Under the pieces are notes generated by a model that did not search any database, was not told the origin of the DNA, and worked only from the letters and a program-made list of their open reading frames with translations. Shown piece after piece: positions 1-23,426 of a stretch of 64,000 nucleotides of DNA. Location: the NCBI RefSeq assembly GCF_964340395.1, contig NC_135569.1, forward strand, positions 5,738,540-5,802,539. The letters run 5' to 3'. The translations under genes were made by a program, and so were the position numbers. The stretch is from Glandiceps talaboti. Taxonomy: Eukaryota > Hemichordata > Enteropneusta > Spengelidae. Numbering within the stretch: position 1 is the first letter of the stretch; each line of letters opens with the position of its first letter.

Positions 1-145
1 GTGAAATGATTTGCATTCTAAGCCTACTGTCTATAGATATGCTTGAATTCTGTTATTTTATTGACAAGGAAATGAAAATCGTTTTTTTTTAAAGTTTTAG
101 ATAATGTATTATTATTGCTACGTCACTGAAAAAGACAAAAAACAA

Positions 146-146
<1 letters not shown>

Positions 147-214
<68 letters not shown>
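147..214. repeat. (TA)n microsatellite
   Basis: Pure TA dinucleotide tract. Related tracts border the hammerhead loci at 315-398 and 623-708. Confidence 0.95.
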
Positions 215-221
<7 letters not shown>

Positions 222-312
222 AAATCCTTCATATGTCAATGTTACACCAAACAGTAGAAAGATTTGATGTATCAATTTTGTACAGAAGATTATGTAGACA
301 TTACTCCTATAG

Positions 313-398
<86 letters not shown>

Positions 399-402
<4 letters not shown>

Positions 403-556
403 AGGGTAGAAGAAAATCAAGTCGGGTTTTTCGTCTCTACAAGCCTGTTTCGTGAGTAAATCACTCGTCAGGAGATGTTGATGTACGAGTGATTTACTCA
501 CGAAACAGGCTTGTAGAGACGAAAAACCCGACTTGATTTTCTTCTACCCTCAACAT
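399..556. repeat. Near-perfect inverted repeat carrying hammerhead sequence
   Basis: The left arm, about 399-478, and the right arm, about 484-556, are reverse complements (TTGAGGGTAGAAG... against ...CTTCTACCCTCAA). The left arm read on the minus strand has a full hammerhead core. The right arm keeps the GAAAC half and stem II but has lost the CTGA part of the core. This looks like two inverted copies of a Penelope-type terminal segment joined head to head. Confidence 0.8.
431..477 (-). ncRNA. Type I hammerhead ribozyme (Penelope-like/retrozyme type)
   Basis: Minus strand: CTGACGA core at 471-465, stem II GTGA/TCAC with loop TTTAC, GAAA at 451-448, and a short stem III ACA/TGT. The predicted cleavage site is after GTA (between 438 and 437). 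Stem I pairs TCTC with GAGA plus an outer C-G pair. All invariant hammerhead residues are present. Its sequence matches the plus-strand copy near 19.4 kb. Confidence 0.75.
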
Positions 557-619
557 ATACTCCGCTCTGCGTGCAGACGTATCGAGCACTGTACTACGGA
601 CAAATCTTACCACTGACTT

Positions 620-714
<95 letters not shown>

Positions 715-939
715 AAATCCTTCATATGTCAATGTTACACCAAACAGTAGAAAGATTTGATGTATCAATTTTGTACAGAAGATTATGTAGACATTACTCC
801 TATAGTATTAAACTTGGAAAGTGTATGTCAATATACTACTTTATGTATAAAAATGTAACATTTTTCAAGTTTACCATTCAATATGCTGAGTGAAGTATCA
901 AAAAACTAAAGAGTGATCATGGTTTCTGTCTATTTTCAG

Positions 940-6521
<5,582 letters not shown>

Positions 6522-6644
6522 CTGCAATTAAGTGTTGAACTTTGACATGTGATGATGTCATCTCCAATGTCAATTTAGGACAATTTTTCCTTTATGAATG
6601 GTTCTTATTTGACAGTTTAAATCGCACTGTAACATTTTTAATTA

Positions 6645-6730
6645 AATAAAATGAATTAAAAAAATAGCAAAAGAATCTTTCTGACAATTGTGTGGATAAG
6701 AAAATGGTTGGGTAAAGAGCTTTCAATAAA
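6645..6730 (+). terminator. Polyadenylation signals of the TSP1/CUB gene
   Basis: Two AATAAA hexamers, at about 6645-6650 and 6725-6730, lie 125 and 205 bases after the TAA stop at 6519-6521. Either could direct 3'-end cleavage. Confidence 0.45.
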
Positions 6731-7444
6731 AATAACTGTGTATATTTACTGAATTTTGTATTGTAAATCGTCAACGTATGTGGTTTGTTCATATTTATAT
6801 GGGTGTTTTAAGCATTTTAAAAAAACTTTGTTTACTAGTCATTCAACAAATATAGTTTTAGTGTCTGAAGTTAGGTTTATTATTTTTTTAAATGCTGTCA
6901 AATACCTTTATAACTTTGTTAAATAATGAATTCATCTTTTTAGAAGTATTATTAGAATTCCCCAGTGGCTGTAGCAATAGTATTTCTCTTTTTAATTAGG
7001 TTGCCAATTTATGTTTGTTATGTTGTTATGTTTTGTTACGAATAGTACAATTTATTCTGTGTAACGCTTTACTATCCAATGTAGATCAATATTAGGACAA
7101 TTTTGTATTAATTTACATTGTACCCTCTGTATAACGAATTCTGCTATAATTCCAATAGACTACATGCTTCGCTATTATGAACATTTCATTATAACAAACA
7201 TAGTCGCCTAATAAATTCGTTATAAAGAGGTAATCGTTCACTCTACTTTTTACACAAAGTTAAGAATATCTGTATATTTTTGGTGTTAAATAAATTGACA
7301 GACATTCTTATCCAAAGAAATGACAACGGCCTCTTCATTTTATATTGCTTAGAATCTTACATAGATGTTCTCACCAAAATTGCAAAATGGTTACGGTGGG
7401 AAATTAGTATGTGATGTCGTACTAGATCACACATGAGTAATGAG

Positions 7445-7445
<1 letters not shown>

Positions 7446-7543
<98 letters not shown>

Positions 7544-7641
7544 GGAGAGAGGGAGGGAGGGAGGGAGGGAGGGAGGGAGGGAGGGAGGGAGGGAGGGAGA
7601 GAGAGAGAGAGAGAGACAGAGAGAGAGAGACAGAGAGAGAC

Positions 7642-7706
<65 letters not shown>

Positions 7707-7790
7707 GCGCATGTGACATGAGTGAATTGGTGAGTGAGTGAGTGAGTGAGTGAGTGAGTGAGTGAGTGAGTGAGTGAGTGAATGAATGAA
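7446..7790. repeat. Compound microsatellite (GA)n-(GGGA)n-(GACA)n-(GAGT)n
   Basis: Tandem GA, GGGA, GACA and GAGT/GAAT blocks run on without unique spacers, giving long spurious Arg/Glu and Ser/Leu frames. Confidence 0.95.
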
Positions 7791-8116
7791 TGCATAAAAG
7801 TTTAGCACTAGCTCCATTTGCCCAATAACGAAACCTTCCCTCCTACTGAAGCCTAGTACACTAACGGCTTCGGATCAACCTGACACAAATCCCATGTATA
7901 TCGAGATACAGAAAGCTCTAATAATCCAGACATATTCTAGAAATCTAAAAATATATGCATTTAAAAAATATCTATTTTAAGGTAAATATATAATTACCTA
8001 AGCTTCCGTTTAGTTTTGTCTGCTGCAGTGGTAGTCGCCATTTTAGTTGTTAAAGGGAGACACGTTCATAAAATGTGTGTTCTGGGGAGTCATTTCATGA
8101 TTTTACTCTATCACTA

Positions 8117-8330
8117 TTAACCCATTCAGTACTGAAAACTTTGCCGCCAAAATTATTTGAACAAAATTCTTGTTTTTATGTAAGTTTTTGGCATATATCA
8201 GCTTCATTTTAGACTGAAATTAAAGAAATGTTATTTCGTAATGAAGTAATATTATTATAACTATGAAAATGTTCATATAAATTGGTTCCCAAAATTATTT
8301 AAAACTCGTCTCCAGTCATGAAAGGGTTAA
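8117..8330. mobile_element. TTAA-flanked MITE (piggyBac-like ends), copy 1
   Basis: It starts TTAACCCATTCAGTACTG and ends CAGTCATGAAAGGGTTAA. Ends CCC/GGG next to TTAA are the hallmark of piggyBac-type elements. The reverse complement of this element is found at 36195-36407. It carries no ORF. Confidence 0.7.
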
Positions 8331-8999
8331 ATTTCCATCAAGAGATATGAATTGTGACAATCTATATACAATACTAAACATTTAGTTCTCAACTGCATAG
8401 TAAAGATACGAGAGTAGACATGATAGTTTGAGAGAGTTATGAGTTCAATATTCGTTGCCATCGGTTGTTATTTATTATTGATAATTATCGACCTAAACTC
8501 GTAATTTTTTGATGGGTAAAACCCTCTAATGGTGTGATAACAGTCAGTCAACCGTATGTCGCTACGTCCATTGCGATACGAAATGGAATATTTTATCACA
8601 ATAAGCAGCAGAAATTGCACAAAAAGTCACTAACAAGTTGCTCTTTACACCGAAAACGTATTGAAATAGCGAATTTATTAGATATATGCTCTTATCAGAC
8701 ACCTGTTTGCCATAAACTCGGGTCCGAAGGTCTAAAGGTTTTATTCCAGGGGGTTCATATCATAATGCTAAATATCTATTCGTAAAGAATGCATTTATCC
8801 TTTCGTCTATCTTTTTTTCTACTCTTTTTAACTAAAGAATAATGACATATAGTTTCCTCGACATTATATTCGTTCATGTGATTGTTTACACAAATCTCCA
8901 CCCATGCTCGACAGGGGTCGTACACTCGTTGATCGTCGTTAGATTTCTTTCTCATTTGAGATATGTGTAACTCAGCAACAATTGTTGTACGTAGCTGCG

Positions 9000-9114
9000 G
9001 AGAAATAAGGCAGTCTACCCCCCGGGGGAAAAACTGCTTAAAAGAAGTTAAAATTCGATCTCAATCGTTGATTGTGAAGAGGTTGGATGAAAAAAACCTG
9101 CAAACGTTTGGAAG
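9000..9114 (+). promoter_or_regulatory. Putative 5' UTR exon of the GH9 gene
   Basis: A strong donor (TTTGGAAG then GTAAGC at 9115) is followed 270 bases later by an acceptor (CTAATTGCAG, exon from 9384) that begins 11 bases before the GH9 start codon. A leading non-coding exon ending at 9114 is inferred; the transcription start is not located. Confidence 0.45.
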
Positions 9115-9383
9115 GTAAGCTGCCATGTATTTCTTATGTCTCAAAAAGGTATCTTTATACGTGGTATTTTAAAAGAGAACTTAATGTCATCATTATTCAA
9201 AACTTCTTAAAAGTTTTGTAGGCTTTTATTTTCCAGTCAGGTAACCGTTCATTGACGTTACAACATCATACCAAAGTTAACAACTAAACAAACGTTGCCT
9301 TGTCATAAATTAAGAATTTATATGTGCAAGATTAGCAAACATCATCCTTCTGAGCTTGTAATCCATAACATACCTAATTGCAG

Positions 9384-16051
<6,668 letters not shown>

Positions 16052-16096
16052 GTAAGTTGACATTGAATATAAAATCGTTTCATCAGTACATCCATA

Positions 16097-16440
16097 CTAC
16101 AGTCCCGTTTCATGTTACCGTTCATCGATTCTGTTTGATACAACCACGCAAGAACCACTAAGAAACGCAAATGTACATGCTTTAAGATAGTAAGATTGAA
16201 TAGTACTATATTTTGTCTAAATGAAATGAATATATCACCATGCAGACATCAAATGCAGACACCAAAACATTGATGCCTGCGTTTAGTTGGAGCATAAGTT
16301 ATGCTTTATTTCATAACACACAAAATGTAGCAAGAAATTTCGATTTTGATATCTTAGTGTAGAATATGCAGTTTCTTATTGGTTTCTGCATGGTTGTATC
16401 TAATAGAGCTGGTGAACGGTAACTAGAAACGGGCTGTAAT
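16097..16440. mobile_element. Foldback MITE family B, copy 1
   Basis: A palindromic element with arms of about 100 bases. The left arm (ACAGTCCCGTTTCATGTTACC...) pairs with the right (reverse: ACAGCCCGTTTCTAGTTACC...). Shared inner words are GATACAACCA, CAGAAACCAATAAGAAAC and AAGATAG. It lies 45 bases after the last recognised GH9 exon. A second copy spans about 53600-54260. Confidence 0.7.
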
Positions 16441-16984
16441 ACTACAGACATGCATTTAACGGACAGCTTTTTAAGTACAAAAAATATTCCAGATATTTCA
16501 CCATTGGGAATTGGTATCAGTTTTATCGCTCATGGGTGGTCTGGGGTGTAGCAAAATACTAAAGACCACAATTCTGTCCATAAAATAAAATAATATCAAT
16601 AACTTAAAATTGAATTTCTAAATTTTGTACATGCTCAACGTCAATATTACTCCACAAATATCATTAATCATACATTCATATATGCCATCTGTCATCGTTC
16701 TGTACTTAGTACGTATATCACAAAAACATGTGGGAACGATTTATGTAAACACATAGAGATATATTAAACCCAAAGTCATGATTGGCTTATAACAAACGCT
16801 TGGGACAGTTTGTTCACCACATCGCCATCTAGTGGTGAACAGTAATCTGTGTCATTTTAGGAAGGCAACAGTCACATTGCCAGAACTTGACTGTGCATCA
16901 ACGAACATTATTTGAAATTCTAACGTTTTGATTATGTTTACTGAGAGCATTACAGCAAAGTCATTGCCCTGAAAGAAGACATGT

Positions 16985-17365
<381 letters not shown>

Positions 17366-17460
17366 GACTGGATGTAGATAAAACCACATAAAAGTGCTCA
17401 ATACGGGTAGTAGAGCGAATTATATATAGGTTTTGAAAATTTGAACCAAATTATATGCTA

Positions 17461-17516
17461 TAGACCCTACAGAACTGTTTCGTGAGGTGCGTAGTCCTCA
17501 CTCATCAGGGGTAGAA
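17461..17516 (-). ncRNA. Type I hammerhead ribozyme, second subfamily
   Basis: Minus strand: CTGATGA at 17508-17502, a six-pair stem II (GTGAGG with CCTCAC), GAAA at 17481-17478, stem III from ACAG and CTGT, and cleavage predicted after GTA. Stem I starts with ACCC pairing GGGT. Downstream (minus strand) a TTGAGCACT word and a (TA)n tract (17262-17361) repeat the arrangement of the other two loci. All core residues fit the hammerhead consensus. Confidence 0.8.
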
Positions 17517-17850
17517 TGGAATATAGTATTCGTTGCACGGAATCTAAAAATGCAAATCTGTCTATTGAGATATGTGTCGTAGTGTAACTGTCTGTTATCG
17601 TGTAAAATTTTAAACGTGGGGTGAGTCAATTCAAATATCATATTCATTAATTTTTCAATGTTGATCCATACTTCACTAATAGTAATCTTGCTTTTTTTCA
17701 ACCTTTCCAGAATTTGTTTTTCTAACACTTCTTTCTGAGTGACCAGAAAATGATTTTTTCCATCACCAACATTTCCTTTCCTGATGAATAAAGCTCATAT
17801 CTCAGTCAAAGTTTACCTTGTCTAGTATAAAATATTGGTCAATAGCCTTC
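17498..17850 (-). pseudogene. Open frame running into the hammerhead, possible retroelement ORF end
   Basis: A frame on the minus strand runs to a TGA at 17500-17498 and ends STPDE. Its last codons are the first bases of the hammerhead core. It begins at least at 17728 and is open further upstream (GKNHFLVTQKEVLEKQILERL...). In Penelope-like elements the ORF lies next to hammerhead-bearing terminal repeats, so this may be a decayed C-terminus. I see no reverse transcriptase or GIY-YIG motif, so identity is unproven. Confidence 0.25.
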
Positions 17851-18542
17851 CTTGTCTCTTCAACACTGCGTGCTACCTTTATTTGCTGGATATCTTGGTT
17901 AGACAAAGATACTTGGACAGGATAGCCCTGCTTCATGTCACAGACTTAATGTTTATATATTTAGTATTTTGGCAATTTCATCCAATGTCCAAAATGCTAT
18001 TGAATTCACTTCTAAATACAACAACTCGACAAATAGTTTCAGCCATGGGTTTGTTCCATTGACTAACTTAGAGACAACTAGGCGTTGACATACCATGAAC
18101 AGTTGAGTGTAAAATTAATCTCAACCTTGTCACAGAATAGATTAATGAGAGCATATGGCTTCGGTGTTTACGACAACTCAGAATTTTGCTGACGATCTCA
18201 TATTATCTGGATGCCAACGTGGTTTCTAACTCAACCACGTCTGGTCACAGTTCCTCAATCAGTACAAAAAGTTGTCCATCCAGTCAGTGAACCCCAACTG
18301 CTATAGTGATGTAAACAGTGTATAAGTAGCACCTTGAGCTGACGATCTTGATTCTGCACGATCTCAAGGACCAGTAAATATCGATGTATTTACCAAATAC
18401 TCGTCTAGACAAAGAGCTTCAATGTTATCACCTGTTGACACAAGTACGAAATTCTGAAAAGTTGAAGCATTTGAAAAAAAACAAATGTACCAATTTTAAC
18501 GTATTATATCAGGCTACAACAACGTCACTCTTTCAACATTCA

Positions 18543-18797
18543 AATAGGGAACTTGCAAACCCGCCATGTTGAATGTTGCATTATGGGAAATGTAATAATA
18601 AATACTAATCAATTCGTATCGTAAACAATATCGTTACATTGTTTATAACCACCAATAATCAATTCATATTTACCCTGACCAGTGTAGGAGGTTTGTTTTA
18701 TCGGTAGTTCCAAATCAGTTTATATTTTGATAACCACAGATAATCCCATAGTCTTTTGCATCTGAACATGCTAAGTCTGGATTGCAAGTTCCCTATT
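18543..18797. mobile_element. MITE family A, copy 2
   Basis: 255 bp with inverted ends AATAGGGAACTTGCAA and TTGCAAGTTCCCTATT; internal sequence matches the copy at 14180 throughout. Confidence 0.88.
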
Positions 18798-19242
18798 GTT
18801 CCACGTAATGCAAAGGAAAGTAGACGCCTTCATACTTGAATTGCCGTGTTGACACCAGTGTTGTCAGATAAGATTTAAGTACGGTTGGATAATGGTCGAC
18901 CTCTTATACGGTTAGACTAGATTTCACGACATCCATTTGAAATTACACACATTAAATTGATAGCGTCACAGCCAGAAAACACTAAATCGCAAATCAACAG
19001 TCGAAAGAGTACTCGTAAGTTGATAAAAACTAAACTTACAGTAAAGTACTCACAGATAGACTACACTTGATGGCGATGACAAGTATTACTCATGTGTGTG
19101 CGTGTGCGTATGTGTGTGCATATAGACTTAATTCAAAAGAAGAAGGATGTAATAAGTCGTTACTCAGAGTTTCTCTTCGAGCGATCTTCAGACGACTAAA
19201 TATTTGCATCGAGCACTGTTCTCTCCAGCGAGACACTTACAG

Positions 19243-19530
<288 letters not shown>

Positions 19531-21396
19531 CTGAATGACCAGGAGATCACAAATATACATTACTGTTAGGAATAACTACGTAATATATTGGATGTCTATC
19601 CTTATTTAGTGAGAGTGTAAACGTTATATTTCAACACGTTGACGTGTTTTTTCATTAGTGAATGGACCTCTTCTCATTGATGTAGAATATGGGAATACAG
19701 ATCAAATATTTTCATTTACCTCCGAGTCGATTTCCTTCATATATATATAGTCCTTTGCTTCCTTCGATTTTTCTTCCGGAAGTTAACGTCTCTTTCGTGT
19801 GAAATTCTTTTAGAATATTTAATTCGAAAAGCCACTTTCATATGAGGTTGTTCATAAGTCTTATAATGGACCAACATACAAGTCTAAAGAATCTATCTAC
19901 ATTTCATCAATGCCATGCAATGATAATGATATACCGCATTTCGTGAAAAATTTGAATGGAACTCTCTCTGCTGTCAAAACAAAAAGACTGCTCGGTAGTT
20001 AACGAAACAAAATTATTACATGTACATACATTGTGTACTTGTGACTCAAAAAGAAACTCAAGAAGGCATTTTTTAAAGTTATTGTAATGACCTTTATTTA
20101 TAGTACTTGGAAAGTAAATAAAACTGCTAGTGTCTAAAAAGAGTATAAAATATAAATATATTAATATTTACCAAAATATATTCATTTAAAGTCTAAACTG
20201 TTTAAAAATCAGTACAGCGCTGCCTAGAAAGTTCTACTGACCTTGATAGAAGGGTAGTATTTTCCAAATACCAAATCAAATCACGGAGTTTGTTTTCTAC
20301 CCAAGCATAGCTTACTAATTTAGAAAGAGATGAATATTCTGTGCTGTCTTTAAAACAATACTGTGGGAATATTTTAATAGTATTTCAGCATTTTCCAATT
20401 TCTTCATATTATGAAAGTTTAAGATGTACTGAGTAAAACTCCATATACACACAGGAAAGTGATTCACACACAAGGCATAGGAAAGACAAACATAATTATA
20501 CACATACGCACGCACACACCTACACACAGTGACGTTATTAAAATTTCACATCTAATGCCATGTTTTGACAATAAATCCAGAAATCAAATATAATGGGGGG
20601 GGGGGGGGGGCGTGTAGATTTACCTTAGCTACTGTATCTAGAAGTTGAGAATTTAAGACATGACTGCTGCACTTATGTAAGTTGTCTTTCAGTCTCCAGC
20701 TAACATATGCCCAGTGACTGACCAAGCACCTACAAACGCGGTCACTCAAACTTCTAACTTGTAACATGAGAACGCAAAGAACAAGCATAGTAGACGTGAA
20801 ATAAGTAAAAGAAAGCAAATCACCCCTTCTCGTTCAGATTGGTTTCGAACTTATTGCTCACAGAAGGAGAGCAATGGTAACACAATGATTTCAAAATGAA
20901 GTGTAACATTAACTGTGTGCATTGATAATTTAGTAAACAATAACATGTATAGTGAAATTTGGGTTGTCACAGTTTGATATGCAGTGCCGTTTTGTAGTAG
21001 ATGATAAAACTCTTGTGTTGCCATAATAACATTAAACACGGAAAATCGGACAAATACACAAAAGTCTCATAAAAAAGGCACACCCGATAATGGAATGTTG
21101 GCAATATGAAAGTCCCAGAGAAAAAGGACCATGAATTGTTCAAACTAATAGCACATACCAAGGCCTGATATAGCCCAAGGGTTAGAGGTATAGCTGTCTA
21201 AAAAGTCCTCTTACATTTTCTGATTATAAGAATCGAAAATTAATCTAATGTTTGCATAAATACTAATAACACGATAAAAGGTAAATAAAATCATACACTA
21301 CTGAGTAACTACAATAGGTAATTTAGTGTGATATAAAATACAGACATTATGTAAAATTTTGTACATTGCAAAACACAAAGTTTACATTTTTCAACT

Positions 21397-21810
21397 TTAA
21401 CCTCTTCAGTACGGAAAACTTTATCATCAGAAATATTTGTACAAAATAAGTACTCGCCATAATTTTTTATCACATCTCAATTCTGTAGGAGGTACTTGCC
21501 TTACTAAATTAAGTTTTGTTTCGTCTGAAAAAAAATGTGCCACACATGAGTTGTTCCATTGACATATTACCTATTGATCACTATGTAAACTCTTACCCAT
21601 TTCAAGTTCCGGTAGCATTTTGACAAGGTCATTTGCATGATGCCATAGAGTTCATGTGGGGAAAAGTTTTTCCTAAATCATGCAAATTTGGTCCCTAGTT
21701 ACGGGCCTTGTTGTTGTAGCATGGGACCCCAAGGCGAGCATATGTGAGTTAGATGACGGCTGCTTTAAATTTTTTAATGATTCAACGTTTCCCATACTGA
21801 AATGGTTTAT
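21397..21810. mobile_element. TTAA-type MITE, longer diverged copy
   Basis: Begins TTAACCTCTTCAGTACGGAAA and ends TTTCCCATACTGAAATGGTTTA, inverted ends related to those at 8117 and 36195. The interior differs, so this may be a longer relative. Confidence 0.5.
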
Positions 21811-22653
21811 AGAAACAACAAGACAGTCAACATCATTAACACATTAACTAATTCTAGTACATACAGAAAAGTTTAAATCATTCAACTCGCCTCCATTTGC
21901 ATAGGACATGTCAAAAAGAAGCACCTCTTAAATGGCAATGATTAAAATCAAGATTTCAAATTCTCGTGATAATGAAAAGATTCAGTTATGAATCCAAGTG
22001 AAGCTGTTGCAACCTCAAGTCCTGTAATTACTAGGAGTCTGATTTTGATCACTTCTTAAACATAAACATGTTTGAGAAATGTGCACAGAAATGTTAAATC
22101 ACCAAATACACTATTTATTTGTAGTCTCATAGATAGCTCCTTTGCTGTTATTTATATACTCCCTGACAATGATGATGGATAAGTCACTACTCACGCTTTG
22201 ATATGCTTTGTATCTGAGATAGACAGCTAAAAATCTGCTATATTACATTTCGTGTTGTTGCTTGTTATCAGTTAGCCTGTAAGATACATCATATTATTCA
22301 GCCCTATCTAGCTCCTAAACTACGACTGTACTAAACTGTCCAACATCCTGCACTGTGCAACCAGATTTGGTTGCAGCTTGATTTTCACATAGTATGCGAT
22401 TGGAGAACAACTATTTTGGTGAATCTGGTGAAATTATTGGATGTCAAATTGGCTTAGAGGTCACATTGATTATTTTGGTGTTATGATTGATACCTTGGCC
22501 CAAAAAACAATTTCCGGCATTCTTGACTACACAGTATCTTTCTAGATTTTTAGTGAGTCGTTGACAATTTGTGGTAAATTATTGAGAATTGATTTTCGAC
22601 AACTCTTTATTTAAAGAGAAAGGGTTATATGATTACTTTCTCTGGTTTAAGTA

Positions 22654-23426
22654 CTAAGAATCACTTTGAGTAAAATCTCTTTTCTTTTTCTCAAGCATCA
22701 ATTTCATTGTCTTTTCATTCATGATATGCACAGTTCTACCACTATCTAATTTTTCTATTCTAACAGTATCAAAATCATTAGCAGAGTCATTGAATATGTC
22801 GTCCACAACTTGGTTGCCTGCTATATCCTCTTGTTTGTTTATAAAGTATATCACCGGATTTAAGTATTTCATATCATCATTTGTTTGTACGACGGTCCTG
22901 TCCTGTTGTTTAGAAACGATGACACCAATATTCATTAATCCTTGGCTGTCCTCTAGGCTGTCAGTTCCTTCAACTGGAGCTATTGGCATGGCAACACTGG
23001 TCTTTGGTTTATAACTACAGATATCAACATGTCTCTTGAGGCTGGTCAAATATGTGAATTGTTTTTCACAATGTGGACAGCATAAGTGTGCCAAGAACTG
23101 CTTCTCCCTTTCTCCATAACCTTTAGATAATTCTGCTAAAGTTTTCTTAACACTTGAAGTCTTTAATTCATTTCTGTATGGACACAGTTTCAGGTGTCTT
23201 TCCAGCTTGATTGGGTCTTCCAAGCGCCGTTTACAGGCATGACAGACATACTGATCTGTGCCATTCACTTTATCAACACTCAATGACATTATATTCGGCT
23301 CCACTTTGCATTTCATGCTTTTTAGTCTAAGCTGCCCCGCAACAGTGTTACTAGCATACTGCTTCCTTGAGTATACTCTTGTTTTCCTTTCTGTCTTCTT
23401 CACCTCATTAAGTTGTGGTTTGTATT
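22654..23426 (-). CDS. PRDM2: PRDM2 last coding exon: two C-terminal zinc fingers
   Basis: Acceptor CTGTTACAG at 23427; the frame enters after two bases and ends at TAG 22656-22654. It encodes about 257 residues. CHACKRRLEDPIKLERHLKLC (about 23175-23250) corresponds to the CTKCGKG...HKHILAC finger of human PRDM2. CCPHCEKQFTYLTSLKRH (about 23020-23095) corresponds to CPYCNREFTYIGSLNKH. Both are followed by lysine-rich linkers and a charged tail. The phase requires one leftover base from upstream, which the strong donor of the giant exon (24400) does not supply. A polyadenylation hexamer (TTTATT on the plus strand) is at about 22606-22611. Confidence 0.9.

Larger units (their letters stand above)
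215..810. repeat. Direct 102-bp duplication flanking a (TA)n/hammerhead insert
   Basis: About 102 bases starting GAGAGAAAATCCTTCATATG occur identically at 217-318 and 709-810. Each copy is preceded by a (TA)n tract. Between them lie (TA)n at 315-398, an inverted repeat with hammerhead-ribozyme sequence at 399-556, a 65-base unique segment and (TA)n at 623-708. This could be a long target duplication, a local duplication or an assembly artefact. Confidence 0.8.
6522..9000. other. Intergenic region between the TSP1/CUB and GH9 genes
   Basis: It contains the 3' UTR of the upstream gene, a large purine microsatellite (7446-7790) and a TTAA-flanked MITE (8117-8330). I see no coding exon. The open frames over the microsatellite are repeat products. 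Confidence 0.6.

Noticed and set aside
7357-7817. Several overlapping open frames of Ser/Leu, Arg/Glu and Cys/Val repeats
   Set aside because: They are translations of the (GA)/(GGGA)/(GACA) microsatellite on both strands. The same holds for frames over 2470-2735, 3137-3569, 12371-12805, 13197-13480 and 34299-34570.
17835-18062. Plus-strand 75-codon frame between repeats
   Set aside because: No recognisable domain; the opposite strand is equally open in places, so neither is convincing.
20552-20818. Minus-strand frame with a hydrophobic start
   Set aside because: No splice partners or domain; it runs over a G/C homopolymer and looks like chance.
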